Source of the DNA: Candidatus Omnitrophota bacterium
GTDB lineage: Bacteria > Omnitrophota > Gorgyraeia > Duberdicusellales > 4484-171
Length of the DNA stretch: 53,011 bases
Assembly (NCBI GenBank): GCA_024542985.1
Contig: JAMXCX010000006.1
Coordinates: 1 to 53,011 of the forward strand
Reading direction: 5' to 3'
Made by a program: the position numbers and the translations under genes. Shown in pieces: positions 26,204 to 34,519 of the stretch; the first letter of the stretch is position 1, and every line of letters starts with the position of its first letter. Below the pieces are notes generated by a model. That model was not told the origin of the DNA and searched no databases. It worked only from the letters and a program-made list of their open reading frames with translations.

Positions 26204-28840
26204 TTAATTATTTTTTTTAGGAGAGACAGTAACTACTGCGTAAGGCTTGCTTTTAATATATTTACTGATTATATTTTCAACATCTTTTTTGCTCAGCATT
26301 TTTATATTTTTTTCATATTCAAAAACTTCTTTGAGGCCAATACCATAAAGAGCATTGAGAGCAGTCTGCAGTGATATAAAACTATTGTATTGGGCGTTCA
26401 TTCTGTGTCGTGCAATGAGTTCAGTTTGTGCCTGTTTAATTTCTTGATTGCTTATGCCTTTATCTGTTAGCAATTTTAATTGCTCCAAGAGAGCAGCAGC
26501 GGCTTTTTTGGCTTTCTGGGGAGAGGTTGCTACATAAATGCCAAAACTTCCCTCATCATATTGAGGATTAAAAAAGAAGTTTTGAGTGTAAGATAATCCT
26601 TCTCTGTCTCTGATGCTATGGAATAACCTTCCGTTTGCTCCGGACATAATTGAAGCCAATACTCTGAAAGCAAACCTTTCTTTACTCTTAAGGCTTATTC
26701 CTGAAAATCCCCAGAGAATAAGCGTTTCTTTTTTATCCATAGTTAGGTCTAATTTTTCCATGGCAGTCAAAGCTTGCACTGGCTTTGCTTTTATAATTTT
26801 CGGGTTGGAAGAAGGTTTAAAATCTTTAAAAGTCTTTTTTAGTTTTTCTAGAGCAAAATCAGGTTCAAAGTCTCCGCATAAAGAGACAACCATATTTGAG
26901 GTTACAACAAATTTCTCATAGAAGTTTACGACATCTTCCCAGGAGATATTTTGGATGCTTTCTTGGGTGCCTTTATTTTTTAAGGCATAGGGATGCGCTT
27001 TATAAATCAGCCTCCGTAAAGCATTAAAGCCTTTTATAAAGATATTATCGTCTTCCAAGCGGACGTCTAAAAGGGCAAGGCGTTTAACTTTAGCCAGTTC
27101 TTTAGGAGAAAATTTAGGGTTTAGTAATATATCATTGAGCATTTTTAAGACAAAGTTTAAGTCTTTCTTTAAGAATTTTGTTGTTAAGCCAAAACTATTT
27201 TTTCCGCTAAAAGAACTGACATTTGCCCCTTTTGCTTCAAAGGCAGATTTAATCTTTGACTCATTTCTGGTTTTTGTTCCTTTAAGGAGCATCTTTGAGG
27301 TGATAGCTGATAAGCCGTTTTTCTTAAAAGTTTCTGCTCTTAATCCGCCCAAGAAAGCTATTGAGATATAGCCAGTCGGAGTTTTAGAATTTTTAATAGC
27401 GATTAGTTTTATACCGTTTTTCAGAGTAATGTTTCGGGTTAAGTTTAAACTGGGAACTTCTAATTTTTCCGCCACTTTAGCTTTGTCTGTTTTGAAGTTT
27501 TTGGGAAGAAGCTCTATAAAATTTAGTTTATTCTCCCCAAAATACTTATTAGCTACACCTGTAATCTGTGCGGCAGTAACAGCTTTTATTCTTTTGATAT
27601 ACTTTTTATCAAAGTCATAATCACCGGTCATTATTTCTTGAAGGCTTAAGGAAGCGCAAATAGCTTCCAGGGATTGCTGTGAATATATACGGTCGCTTAC
27701 GATTAGGTTTTTGGCTCTTAGGAGTTCTTTTTTACCGGGAGGGCGTTTTTTCAATGAGCTTAGTTCGTGAAGAATAATTGCTTTTACTTTGTTTATATTA
27801 GCAGGCTCCAAGACAGCAGTTATTGTAAATAGGCCTTTATATTTTGGAGTATAATTAAACGAACTTATTGAGCGAACTAGCTGCAGTTCTTTAACTAATG
27901 TTCTGTGCAGCCTTGAGGCATCACCTTGGCCTAAGATAACCGCCAATACATCCAGGGCAAATAAATCTTTATGTAAAAGCTCTGTGGAGTGAAATCCCAA
28001 GGCAATACGGGCAAGAGAGATGTCAGTTTTATCAACGGTATGCCTTGCTGATATCTGTTCAGGCTCTTTAGGCAGGACAATTTCAGAATAGTTCGGCAAT
28101 CTTGTTTTTCCAAAATACTCTTTTACTAAAGCCAAAGCTTTTTTGTTTTCTACATCACCAACTATGGCTATAACCATATTGTTAGGCATAGCTTTTGAAT
28201 TGTAATATTTAAGCACATCATCTCGTTTTAAAGATTTGAAATTTTCAGGATAGCCGATAACAGGATGTTTGTAGGGATGAACTTGGTAGGCAGTTGTCCA
28301 AAGAAGCTTACTGAGTTTTCTTTGAGGGTTATCTTCGTGTAGAATCATCTCTTTTAATATTACTTGTTTTTCGTCTTGAAACTCTTTTTCAGGAAAATTA
28401 GCATTAAAGAGCATCTCTTTTAAAATATCTAAAACCTTGAGGAGATTTCCTGAAGGAGCGGTTATAAAAAATGTAGTTGTATCTAAAGAGGTAGTAGCAT
28501 TCATCTTGCCGCCGAAATTTTTTACCTGGTTTTCTATCTGGCCTAAGCTGTATTTTTGAGTTGACTTAAAGGCCAGGTGTTCTATTAAGTGACTTATGCC
28601 GTAGCCTAGAAATTTTCCTTCGGTTATGCTCCCGCTATTTATACGGAGATTTACCGCTACTAGCCCGCTGTCGGGATATTCTTTGACTAGGCAAACTAGG
28701 CCGTTATCTAAGACATTTTTATAGGTAGGGGGTTCTTTGAAGCTGAGAATATTTTCTTCTGTGCCGGCCGGATGAGTAAAGCAGAGACTGAAAAATATAA
28801 TAAGCGATACAGATTTTATAAATTTATTTTTGAAGGCCAT
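26204..28840 (-). CDS. Secreted tandem M16 zinc metallopeptidase
   Basis: 878 residues containing two M16 units. After a signal peptide (residues about 8-27) the first unit has the inverted zinc motif HLIEH (His84, Glu87, His88), so it should be active. The second unit (from about residue 455) shows the M16 fold (NGLSAITSKMLLKGT) but has no HxxEH and is likely the inactive half of the clam shell. Such pitrilysin-like proteins degrade peptides in the periplasm. The gene is single on the minus strand and divergent from metF. Confidence 0.92.
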   Translation of the reverse strand: MAFKNKFIKSVSLIIFFSLCFTHPAGTEENILSFKEPPTYKNVLDNGLVCLVKEYPDSGLVAVNLRINSGSITEGKFLGYGISHLIEHLAFKSTQKYSLGQIENQVKNFGGKMNATTSLDTTTFFITAPSGNLLKVLDILKEMLFNANFPEKEFQDEKQVILKEMILHEDNPQRKLSKLLWTTAYQVHPYKHPVIGYPENFKSLKRDDVLKYYNSKAMPNNMVIAIVGDVENKKALALVKEYFGKTRLPNYSEIVLPKEPEQISARHTVDKTDISLARIALGFHSTELLHKDLFALDVLAVILGQGDASRLHRTLVKELQLVRSISSFNYTPKYKGLFTITAVLEPANINKVKAIILHELSSLKKRPPGKKELLRAKNLIVSDRIYSQQSLEAICASLSLQEIMTGDYDFDKKYIKRIKAVTAAQITGVANKYFGENKLNFIELLPKNFKTDKAKVAEKLEVPSLNLTRNITLKNGIKLIAIKNSKTPTGYISIAFLGGLRAETFKKNGLSAITSKMLLKGTKTRNESKIKSAFEAKGANVSSFSGKNSFGLTTKFLKKDLNFVLKMLNDILLNPKFSPKELAKVKRLALLDVRLEDDNIFIKGFNALRRLIYKAHPYALKNKGTQESIQNISWEDVVNFYEKFVVTSNMVVSLCGDFEPDFALEKLKKTFKDFKPSSNPKIIKAKPVQALTAMEKLDLTMDKKETLILWGFSGISLKSKERFAFRVLASIMSGANGRLFHSIRDREGLSYTQNFFFNPQYDEGSFGIYVATSPQKAKKAAAALLEQLKLLTDKGISNQEIKQAQTELIARHRMNAQYNSFISLQTALNALYGIGLKEVFEYEKNIKMLSKKDVENIISKYIKSKPYAVVTVSPKKNN

Positions 28841-28870
28841 GTTTTAGTTATTTTCTTATGAGTTTAGATT

Positions 28871-28899
28871 AATACTAACAAAAGCGAAGAAAGTGTCAA
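28871..28899 (-). promoter_or_regulatory. Candidate promoter for the M16 gene
   Basis: On the minus strand TTGACA (28894-28899) is followed after 17 bases by AGTATT (28871-28876), a weak -10 box; GTATTA with an 18-base spacer is an alternative. It lies 31 bases upstream of the M16 start codon. Confidence 0.35.
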
Positions 28900-28966
28900 T
28901 GTTTAATCTAGGCATGGAAAGAATTTGTAACAGATACTTTTTCTCTTTTTTAATTTGACGACGATG

Positions 28967-28994
28967 TTGAACTAAGTTCGAGATTTGATATAAT
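28967..28994 (+). promoter_or_regulatory. Promoter for the metF operon
   Basis: TTGAAC (28967-28972), a 16-base spacer, and perfect TATAAT (28989-28994). A start near 29001 leaves about 64 bases of leader. An AAAGGAG sits at about 29012 but no start codon follows it at usable spacing, and metF itself (29065) has no clear ribosome binding site. Confidence 0.5.
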
Positions 28995-29064
28995 GGGCAG
29001 ACGATAATTTTAAAGGAGTTTAATAAAGATTTAAGAGAATAATTTGTAACTTTAAAAAGTTTTA

Positions 29065-29925
29065 ATGAAAATAAGCGAAATTCTTAAAAAACACAAAAAA
29101 GGTGTATCTTTTGAGTTTTTTCCGCCTAAAACCGAGAAAGGGAAACAGGCCTTGCTTACGACAGTCAAGGCCTTAAAAGAACGTAAACCTCTATATGCCT
29201 CTATGACTTGTGGGGCAGGCGGGGCTATTCAAGATAAGAGCAAGGAAGCGGTTTATATGCTTTTGGAAGAAGAAGAGCTAGTAGTTATGCCGCATCTGAC
29301 TTGCCTCAAAGCTCAAGAAACTGACATAAGAAATCTTCTAGAGGAATATAAACAAAAAGGCATAAGAAACATTATGGCTTTACGCGGCGATCCTCCTCAG
29401 GGGGTAAGTGACTTTGATTTTTCAAAGCAAGATTTTTGCTATGCTAAAGATTTGGTGACTTTCCTAAAGAAAGGCGGAGATTTTTGTATTGGGGTTGCAG
29501 TTTATCCGGAGGGCCATATCGAAACAGGCTCCTTGGAGCAAGATATAGAGTACACAAAGCAGAAAATAGATGCCGGCGCTGACTTTGCTGTGACACAAAT
29601 GTTTTTTGATAACAGCTATTACTATAGTTTATTAGAGAGAATGCGTAAAAAAGGAATAAATATTCCTGTTTTGCCGGGGATTTTGCCCTTAACTAATATA
29701 GCAAAAGTCAAAGAATTTACCTCTGTTTGCCGGACGACCATCCCTAAAGACATCGAAGAAAAAATGGGAAGCCTTAGCTTGAATTCTTCTGACATGGAAA
29801 AGTGTGGAATAGATTTTACCATAAAACAGTGTCAGGATCTTATCAAGAATGGAGCTCAGCGGCTGCATTTTTTCACTCTCAACAAACCTTCGGTGATTAA
29901 AGCCATACTGGATGCAATTTTATGA
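29065..29925 (+). CDS. metF: 5,10-methylenetetrahydrofolate reductase
   Basis: 286 residues, the usual length of bacterial MetF. VSFEFFPPKTEKG near the N-terminus carries the catalytic-site Glu region, NIMALRGDPPQG the flavin and folate contact, and DFAVTQMFFDN the conserved barrel strand. It reduces methylene-THF to methyl-THF using FAD, either for methionine synthesis or in one-carbon metabolism. It overlaps the next gene (nitroreductase) by 4 bases. The methionine-related genes metX and metW lie 21 kb downstream in the same direction. Confidence 0.95.
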   Translation: MKISEILKKHKKGVSFEFFPPKTEKGKQALLTTVKALKERKPLYASMTCGAGGAIQDKSKEAVYMLLEEEELVVMPHLTCLKAQETDIRNLLEEYKQKGIRNIMALRGDPPQGVSDFDFSKQDFCYAKDLVTFLKKGGDFCIGVAVYPEGHIETGSLEQDIEYTKQKIDAGADFAVTQMFFDNSYYYSLLERMRKKGINIPVLPGILPLTNIAKVKEFTSVCRTTIPKDIEEKMGSLSLNSSDMEKCGIDFTIKQCQDLIKNGAQRLHFFTLNKPSVIKAILDAIL

Positions 29926-30458
29926 GTTTTTTTGAGCTGGTCAAAAAAAGAAGAAGTTGTAGAAAATACTTATCTAGACCTATCGTCCGGGAAACTCTTC
30001 AGAGATGTCTGGAGGCGGCCCGGCTTGCACCTTCTGCTTGTAATTCCCAGCCTTGGCATTTTATTGTTGTCCAAGGCAAATTCCTTAAAGATGAGTTATC
30101 CCGAGTTGCTTTCTCCGGAGTTCATTCCATGAATTCATTTGCTAAAGAGGCACCGGTTCTAGTTGTTGTGGTAAGAAATAAATCTCTTTATTCTGCACAA
30201 TTAGGAGGCCAGCTCCGCGGGACCCAGTATAACCTTATTGATTTAGGTATTGCTTGTCAACATCTTATACTCCAGGCTCAAGAGGAGGGCCTAGGTAGTT
30301 GTTGGATAGGTTGGTTTGATGAGAGGGCAGTAAAGAAAATTTTAAAAGTGCCAAGAGATAAAAAAGTAGACATTATAATTAGCCTGGGATATTCAGGAGA
30401 AAAACTGCAAGAGGTAAAGACCAGAAAGCTACTTTCAGAGATTAGTGAATTTCGTTAA
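29922..30458 (+). CDS. Nitroreductase-family flavoprotein
   Basis: 178 residues. KKRRSCRKYLSRPIVRETL and AARLAPSACNSQPWHFIVV are the conserved FMN-binding N-terminus, and GLGSCWIGWFDERAVKKIL the later FMN segment. Such enzymes reduce quinones, nitro compounds or flavins with NAD(P)H. It is coupled to metF by a 4-base ATGA overlap and lies 16 bases before an iron-sulfur flavoprotein, so electron transfer with those partners is possible. Substrate unknown. Confidence 0.9.
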   Translation: MSFFELVKKRRSCRKYLSRPIVRETLQRCLEAARLAPSACNSQPWHFIVVQGKFLKDELSRVAFSGVHSMNSFAKEAPVLVVVVRNKSLYSAQLGGQLRGTQYNLIDLGIACQHLILQAQEEGLGSCWIGWFDERAVKKILKVPRDKKVDIIISLGYSGEKLQEVKTRKLLSEISEFR

Positions 30459-30474
30459 ATCATAAGGAGGCAGG

Positions 30475-31131
30475 ATGAAAATACTTCTTATATCTTCAAG
30501 CCCGCGCAAAAAAGAAAGCTATACTTTTTCTTTGGCAAAAGAGGTTTTAGGAGGCTGCGCTTGCGAGGGAGCAGAATCTGAAACTTTGCACCTTTGCGAC
30601 TTAAAGATTGATTTTTGTCATAGCTGTGAAGCCTGTCATAAAAAGATCATGTCTTGCCCCTTAGATGACGATGTCGGTATGATTTTAGAAAAAATGTTGA
30701 AAGCAGATGGAATAATTTTAGCTTCACCCAATTACATAAATCTTGTTACTGCTTCCATGAAAGCAATATTTGAACGGGCAAGCCACTTTATTCATTGCCA
30801 GAGGCTTCTAGGTAAATACGTTGCCGGAGTTGTTACATCGGGAAGCGGACGGGATGAGCAAGTTCTTGATTATATTAAACTTTGTGCTAATGCCTGCGCT
30901 GCCCAATATGTAGGTGGGTTGGCGTCTTTAGGACAGGAAATTTGTGGAAAAAAGGAAGATGCCTTTGAATTAGGTAAAAAAATTGTTTTGGATATTAAAG
31001 AAAGGAAATTATTTCCGGAACAAGTAAGAGTCATTGAGAGGTTTAAGGAGCATTTTAAAAATCTAATCACAATGCGTAAGCTCGATTGGCCGGATGAATA
31101 TAAGTATTGGCAGGATAAATGTTGGCTATAA
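30475..31131 (+). CDS. Iron-sulfur flavoprotein / NADPH-dependent FMN reductase family
   Basis: 218 residues. ISSSPRKKESYTFSLAKEV is the FMN-phosphate loop of the flavodoxin-like family. CHSCEACHKKIMSCP gives a compact cysteine motif (C-x2-C-x2-C-x6-C) as in archaeal Isf-type iron-sulfur flavoproteins that bind a 4Fe-4S cluster. The C-terminal tail (residues about 175-218) is basic and aromatic. An excellent AGGAGG precedes the start. Likely a two-electron/one-electron carrier in an anaerobic metabolism. Confidence 0.87.
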   Translation: MKILLISSSPRKKESYTFSLAKEVLGGCACEGAESETLHLCDLKIDFCHSCEACHKKIMSCPLDDDVGMILEKMLKADGIILASPNYINLVTASMKAIFERASHFIHCQRLLGKYVAGVVTSGSGRDEQVLDYIKLCANACAAQYVGGLASLGQEICGKKEDAFELGKKIVLDIKERKLFPEQVRVIERFKEHFKNLITMRKLDWPDEYKYWQDKCWL

Positions 31132-31132
31132 A

Positions 31133-31498
31133 ATGAGACTGATAACACTTCTATTGATATTAAGTTTTTTCGGTTGTGCGCTTACGCGCCATACCCAGCT
31201 TATGGAAAAAATAGGCCCGTTTGTTCAGCTGAAAGACGGCAAGTATAGGGGTTCTAATTTTAATACCTTATGCCGGGTTAACCTCGAGGTTACTGTTAAA
31301 GGCGGCAAGATAGAAAATATAGAAATATTAAGTAAAGTCTATAGCTGGCCTTTTGCCGCGCGGGCCTATAAAAAAATTCCCCCAAGAATTATAGACGAGC
31401 AATCTTTAGATGTTGATACTATAACTGCAGCTACAATAAGTACAAATAACATCAAGGCAGCAGTTTTAAAGGCTTTAGAGAAAGCTAAAACTAAGTAA
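31133..31498 (+). CDS. FMN-binding domain lipoprotein
   Basis: 121 residues from ATG 31133. A longer frame from 31094 overlaps the upstream gene, but the ATG at 31133 starts a clean lipoprotein signal (LLLILSFFGC, lipobox Cys about residue 14). The rest is an FMN-binding domain with VDTITAATIST, which matches the ApbE flavinylation motif (D-x2-T-x-A-T), so an FMN is probably attached covalently to a Thr. It would then be an extracytosolic electron carrier. No apbE gene is in the window. Confidence 0.85.
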   Translation: MRLITLLLILSFFGCALTRHTQLMEKIGPFVQLKDGKYRGSNFNTLCRVNLEVTVKGGKIENIEILSKVYSWPFAARAYKKIPPRIIDEQSLDVDTITAATISTNNIKAAVLKALEKAKTK

Positions 31499-31499
31499 C

Positions 31500-32627
31500 T
31501 TAAAAGTTTCCCCTCAAGTTCCCTACCCAATCTTTTAACACCGGTTGATAACCTTTGGAAAGAAGCATTTTTTTTATTTGGGCTACGTCTCTTTGGTCGG
31601 AAATCTCAAATTGCACTGTTTTTTTATCTTGAATGTCTCTGGTGGTATGGCCGCCGACAGCAGTAGTTGAGCCGGCAGATATTTTGGTAATGCCTAAAGT
31701 AATAAGACTATCCCTTAGGTCTGCGCTTTCCCGGGTGGACAAAGTAATCCCGACCCGGGGAAGAAATAATCTTATTGCTGTTATTATCTGGACTAAGTTT
31801 TTGGCATCAGTGTTATAAGGAGGGCTAAAGTCTTGAGTGTTAGGCCTTATCCTAGGTATAGAAATACTTATCTCAGTGTCAGGATACTTATCTCGCAGGT
31901 ATTGGGCATGCAGTCCGGTGAAGAAAGCTTCTTTCCTCCAGGCATTTAATCCTAGCAAAGCCCCCACAGTAATAGTGCGTATTCCGGCTTCTGCTGCCCG
32001 TTCCGGTGCGTCCAGGCGCAGCCTGTAATTTGCCTTTGGTCCGGAAAGATGCAGCTTTCTATATATATTTTCATCATAAACTTCTTGGTAAATAGTTAAG
32101 CCGTCTACGCCTTCTTGAATAAGGTTTTCGTATTCTTTGCTAGTAAGAGGATAAATCTCTATAGTTATAGAGCTAAAATACTTTCTTAATATTTTTATAC
32201 AGTCTTTTATGTAAGATACCGGGCTTAAAACTCTTGATTCCCCGGTAAGAATTAGAATATGCCTTAAGCCTTCTTTGGCAATAAATTTTGCTTCTTTTTC
32301 AACTTCATTTAGCTCAAGTTTTCTTCTTTTAATCTGGGTAGTAGTATTAAATCCGCAGTAAAGACACTCATTAATACAAAAGTTAGCTAAATACATGGGA
32401 GTATAAAGTAATATGATTTTTCCAAAATTTTTTACAGTAAGTCTTTTTGCTTTTTGAGCCATTTTCTCAAGAGACTTTCCAGCCTCAGGCGAAAGAAGAG
32501 TTAGAAATTTGCGGATGTCCAATTTTTCAGAGTAAATAGAATTTTTAACGTCTCCGAGGGCAGTGTTAGTAAAGAAGTTATCAAAATCAAAGTTTTTATA
32601 TTTTTGGTAACTAAAGTAGAAACTCAT
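31500..32627 (-). CDS. thiH: 2-iminoacetate synthase ThiH (tyrosine lyase)
   Basis: 375 residues. The radical SAM motif is CINECLYC (Cys84, Cys88, Cys91), and LTGESRVLSPVSYIKDC and GHTTRDIQDKKTVQFEISD are typical ThiH segments. It cleaves tyrosine to dehydroglycine for the thiazole ring. ThiH is oxygen sensitive, which fits an anaerobe. It is the last gene of thiESGH, starting at the base after thiG ends. Its 3-prime end is 1 base from the convergent FMN lipoprotein gene. Confidence 0.94.
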   Translation of the reverse strand: MSFYFSYQKYKNFDFDNFFTNTALGDVKNSIYSEKLDIRKFLTLLSPEAGKSLEKMAQKAKRLTVKNFGKIILLYTPMYLANFCINECLYCGFNTTTQIKRRKLELNEVEKEAKFIAKEGLRHILILTGESRVLSPVSYIKDCIKILRKYFSSITIEIYPLTSKEYENLIQEGVDGLTIYQEVYDENIYRKLHLSGPKANYRLRLDAPERAAEAGIRTITVGALLGLNAWRKEAFFTGLHAQYLRDKYPDTEISISIPRIRPNTQDFSPPYNTDAKNLVQIITAIRLFLPRVGITLSTRESADLRDSLITLGITKISAGSTTAVGGHTTRDIQDKKTVQFEISDQRDVAQIKKMLLSKGYQPVLKDWVGNLRGNF

Positions 32628-33404
32628 TTAATTATCGTCGCGTAAAAATCCGGTTAGAGGGGATGAAGCCTTAGCATATTCTGTTTCAATACTGGTTCCG
32701 TTAAGAAAACTTAACCGTCCTGCTTTTACTGCTAAAGAAAATGCTTTTGCCATATTTATTGGGTCATTAGCTGTGGCAATGGCTGTATTTACTAAAACAG
32801 CTGAACAGCCAAGCTCCATGCAGCGGGAAGCATCAGAGGGCTTTCCTAGGCCGGCATCAACTATTATTGGCAGGTTTATTTCGCTGACCATTATTTTTAC
32901 AAGTTCTTCAGTCTTAAGGCCCCGGTTTGAGCCAATGGGTGAGCCAAAAGGCATAATTGCTTTAGCGCCGGCTTTAACCAAGCGCTTGGCTAAAGCTAAA
33001 TCCGGGTTCATATAAGGCAAAACCATAAAGCCTTCATTGGCCAAAATTTCAGTTGCTTTTAAAGTTTCTAAATTATCAGGTAAAAGATATTTATTGTCAT
33101 TTATTACTTCTATTTTAATCCAGCTTCCTAGACCAGCTGCTTGAGCTAGCCGGGCAATTCTTACTGCTTCCTCAGCATTTCTTGCTCCGGATGTATTAGG
33201 CATAATAAGGCAATTTTTAGGTATATAATCTAATATATTATCTCCTTTAGACGTTAAATCTACTCTGCGCAAGGCAACAGTTACAACTTCTATATTAGTA
33301 CTTTCTAGAACATCTTTTATCGTGGGTTTATTAGGAAATTTTCCGGTTCCGATAAAAAGCCGATTACTTATTTTTTTATCAGCAATGTTTAACAAATCCT
33401 GCAT
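32628..33404 (-). CDS. thiG: Thiazole synthase ThiG
   Basis: 258 residues with ThiG hallmarks: [13 protein letters not shown], the Schiff-base lysine in WIKIEVI (Lys97), and [11 protein letters not shown]. It joins deoxyxylulose phosphate, dehydroglycine and sulfur from ThiS thiocarboxylate. Its ATG lies inside the last codons of thiS (16-base overlap). Confidence 0.95.
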   Translation of the reverse strand: MQDLLNIADKKISNRLFIGTGKFPNKPTIKDVLESTNIEVVTVALRRVDLTSKGDNILDYIPKNCLIMPNTSGARNAEEAVRIARLAQAAGLGSWIKIEVINDNKYLLPDNLETLKATEILANEGFMVLPYMNPDLALAKRLVKAGAKAIMPFGSPIGSNRGLKTEELVKIMVSEINLPIIVDAGLGKPSDASRCMELGCSAVLVNTAIATANDPINMAKAFSLAVKAGRLSFLNGTSIETEYAKASSPLTGFLRDDN

Positions 33405-33604
33405 CTTCCGCCTCCCAGAAAGCTTACTATTTCAATATTGTCTTTTTCTTTTATTTTAACCTGGGCTAAATCTTCTTTTTTAATAATTTTAAGATTATGC
33501 TCTATTACGATTCTTTGGAAATTTAGGCCTTTTTGAGCAATTAGTTCTGAAAGAGTTATATCTTCGGAGATGTTTTGGCTTTTGCCGTTAATTTTTACTT
33601 CCAT
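33389..33604 (-). CDS. thiS: Sulfur carrier protein ThiS with C-terminal tail
   Basis: 71 residues with a ubiquitin-like ThiS sequence ([27 protein letters not shown]). Normally ThiS ends at Gly-Gly, whose carboxylate is adenylated and turned into a thiocarboxylate. Here five more residues, RCRIC (67-71), follow GGG (64-66) before the TAA stop. The tail is encoded in the overlap with thiG. Such a tail would have to be cut off, or the annotation of the stop is wrong; the DNA shows no alternative stop in frame. No thiF is in this operon. Confidence 0.9.
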   Translation of the reverse strand: MEVKINGKSQNISEDITLSELIAQKGLNFQRIVIEHNLKIIKKEDLAQVKIKEKDNIEIVSFLGGGRCRIC

Positions 33605-34250
33605 TTATAGGTGATTTCTTGCATTTAGAAATTATGTTTTTTAGTCCCAGCACCTTTACCCTAATATTTTGAGCATGGGTTATTTCTCTTATCACAGCAA
33701 TATTTTTTACACCTAAGGGTAAAATTTCTTCGATGTTTGAGGAGTTAATTCCGCCAATGAAAACAATCGGCATTTTGGCTGTTTTTAGAACTTTCGGTAT
33801 ATCTTTTGTGCCTAGAGAGTAGTTTTTTGTTTTTGTCTTAAAAATCGGGCCAAATCCAATATAGTTAATATCATAGTTATTTGCTGTTTTAACTTGCTTT
33901 AACGAATGCGTTGATAAGCCGATTATTTTGTCTTTTCCCAGGATTTGTCTTACTTTTTCTATGGGAAATTCTTTCAAATCTTCTTGGCCTAGATGAACCC
34001 CGTCAGCATCAAGCTTTTTGGCAAGATAGGGGTCGTCATTTATGATAAACACTATATTACTTTTCTTGCATAATGTCGAGAGTTTCCTTCCCAGTCGGAT
34101 AATTTCATCTTTAGGTATTGTTTTTTCCCTCATTTGCAGAATGTCAATGCCGCTTTCTATAGCTAATCTAGCCACATCTAAGCTGTTTTTTTTGCCGGAA
34201 TATTCCTGGCTGGTAACTAAATATAAGCTATAATCATCGATATTCTTCAA
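33588..34250 (-). CDS. thiE: Thiamine-phosphate synthase ThiE
   Basis: 220 residues. LQMREKT, DPYLAKKLDADGVHLGQEDL and NYIGFGPIFKTKTK are ThiE signatures; the last residue block GGINSSNIEEIL binds phosphate. It joins the pyrimidine and thiazole halves. The start is TTG (complement of 34248-34250) after AAGGAG at 8 bases. It is the first gene of the operon and overlaps thiS by 17 bases. The C-terminal about 20 residues are unusually basic. Confidence 0.93.
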   Translation of the reverse strand: MKNIDDYSLYLVTSQEYSGKKNSLDVARLAIESGIDILQMREKTIPKDEIIRLGRKLSTLCKKSNIVFIINDDPYLAKKLDADGVHLGQEDLKEFPIEKVRQILGKDKIIGLSTHSLKQVKTANNYDINYIGFGPIFKTKTKNYSLGTKDIPKVLKTAKMPIVFIGGINSSNIEEILPLGVKNIAVIREITHAQNIRVKVLGLKNIISKCKKSPINGSKN

Positions 34251-34278
34251 TTAACACGCTCCTTTTTCCCAGCAAAGG

Positions 34279-34284
34279 ATTATA
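34279..34284 (-). promoter_or_regulatory. Possible -10 box for thiESGH
   Basis: TATAAT on the minus strand, about 29 bases before the thiE TTG. No good -35 box is seen. Transcription from here leaves only about 20 bases of leader, so a thiamine riboswitch could not fit. Confidence 0.3.
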
Positions 34285-34373
34285 ACACGAAATTTTATTA
34301 AGGGAATATGTTTTAAGAAGTGGATAAAAAAAATTTCTCTAATACCCGTTTTTAAACTAACCACATTATTTCT

Positions 34374-34453
34374 AGGTCAACAGGCCACCCTGTTGGGTAG
34401 GTCAACAGACCTACCCAAGTAGGCCTTCGGCCTGTTGGGTAGCCTGAAAGGCT
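34374..34453. repeat. Hairpin-rich intergenic repeat, modular
   Basis: A tandem set of related units each starting AGG: units at 34374-34398 and 34399-34420 both begin AGGTCAACAG, the third (34421-34440) is AGGCCTTCGGCCTGTTGGGT. Perfect 9-bp stem GGGTAGGTC (34395-34403) with GACCTACCC (34408-34416), loop AACA; then stem TACCCAA/TTGGGTA enclosing AGGCC-TTC-GGCCT (34412-34441). A related copy occurs at 48847-48890. It lies between divergent thiE and the histidine kinase gene and is much richer in GC than its surroundings. Confidence 0.8.
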
Positions 34454-34481
34454 TGAATTTTTAATCTAAAAAGCAGATAAT
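34453..34481 (+). promoter_or_regulatory. Promoter for the two-component system
   Basis: TTGAAT (34453-34458), 17-base spacer, GATAAT (34476-34481). It follows the repeat directly. The kinase ATG is at 34520 with GAGG at 34510-34513. Confidence 0.5.
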
Positions 34482-34519
34482 AGCAGTATAATTGTATTAA
34501 TAATTAAGTGAGGTAAGTT

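Noticed and set aside
34251-34300. Thiamine riboswitch before thiE
   Set aside because: The -10 box lies about 29 bases from the TTG start, leaving no room, and no CTGAGA or ACCTGATCTGG-like core is seen on the minus strand.
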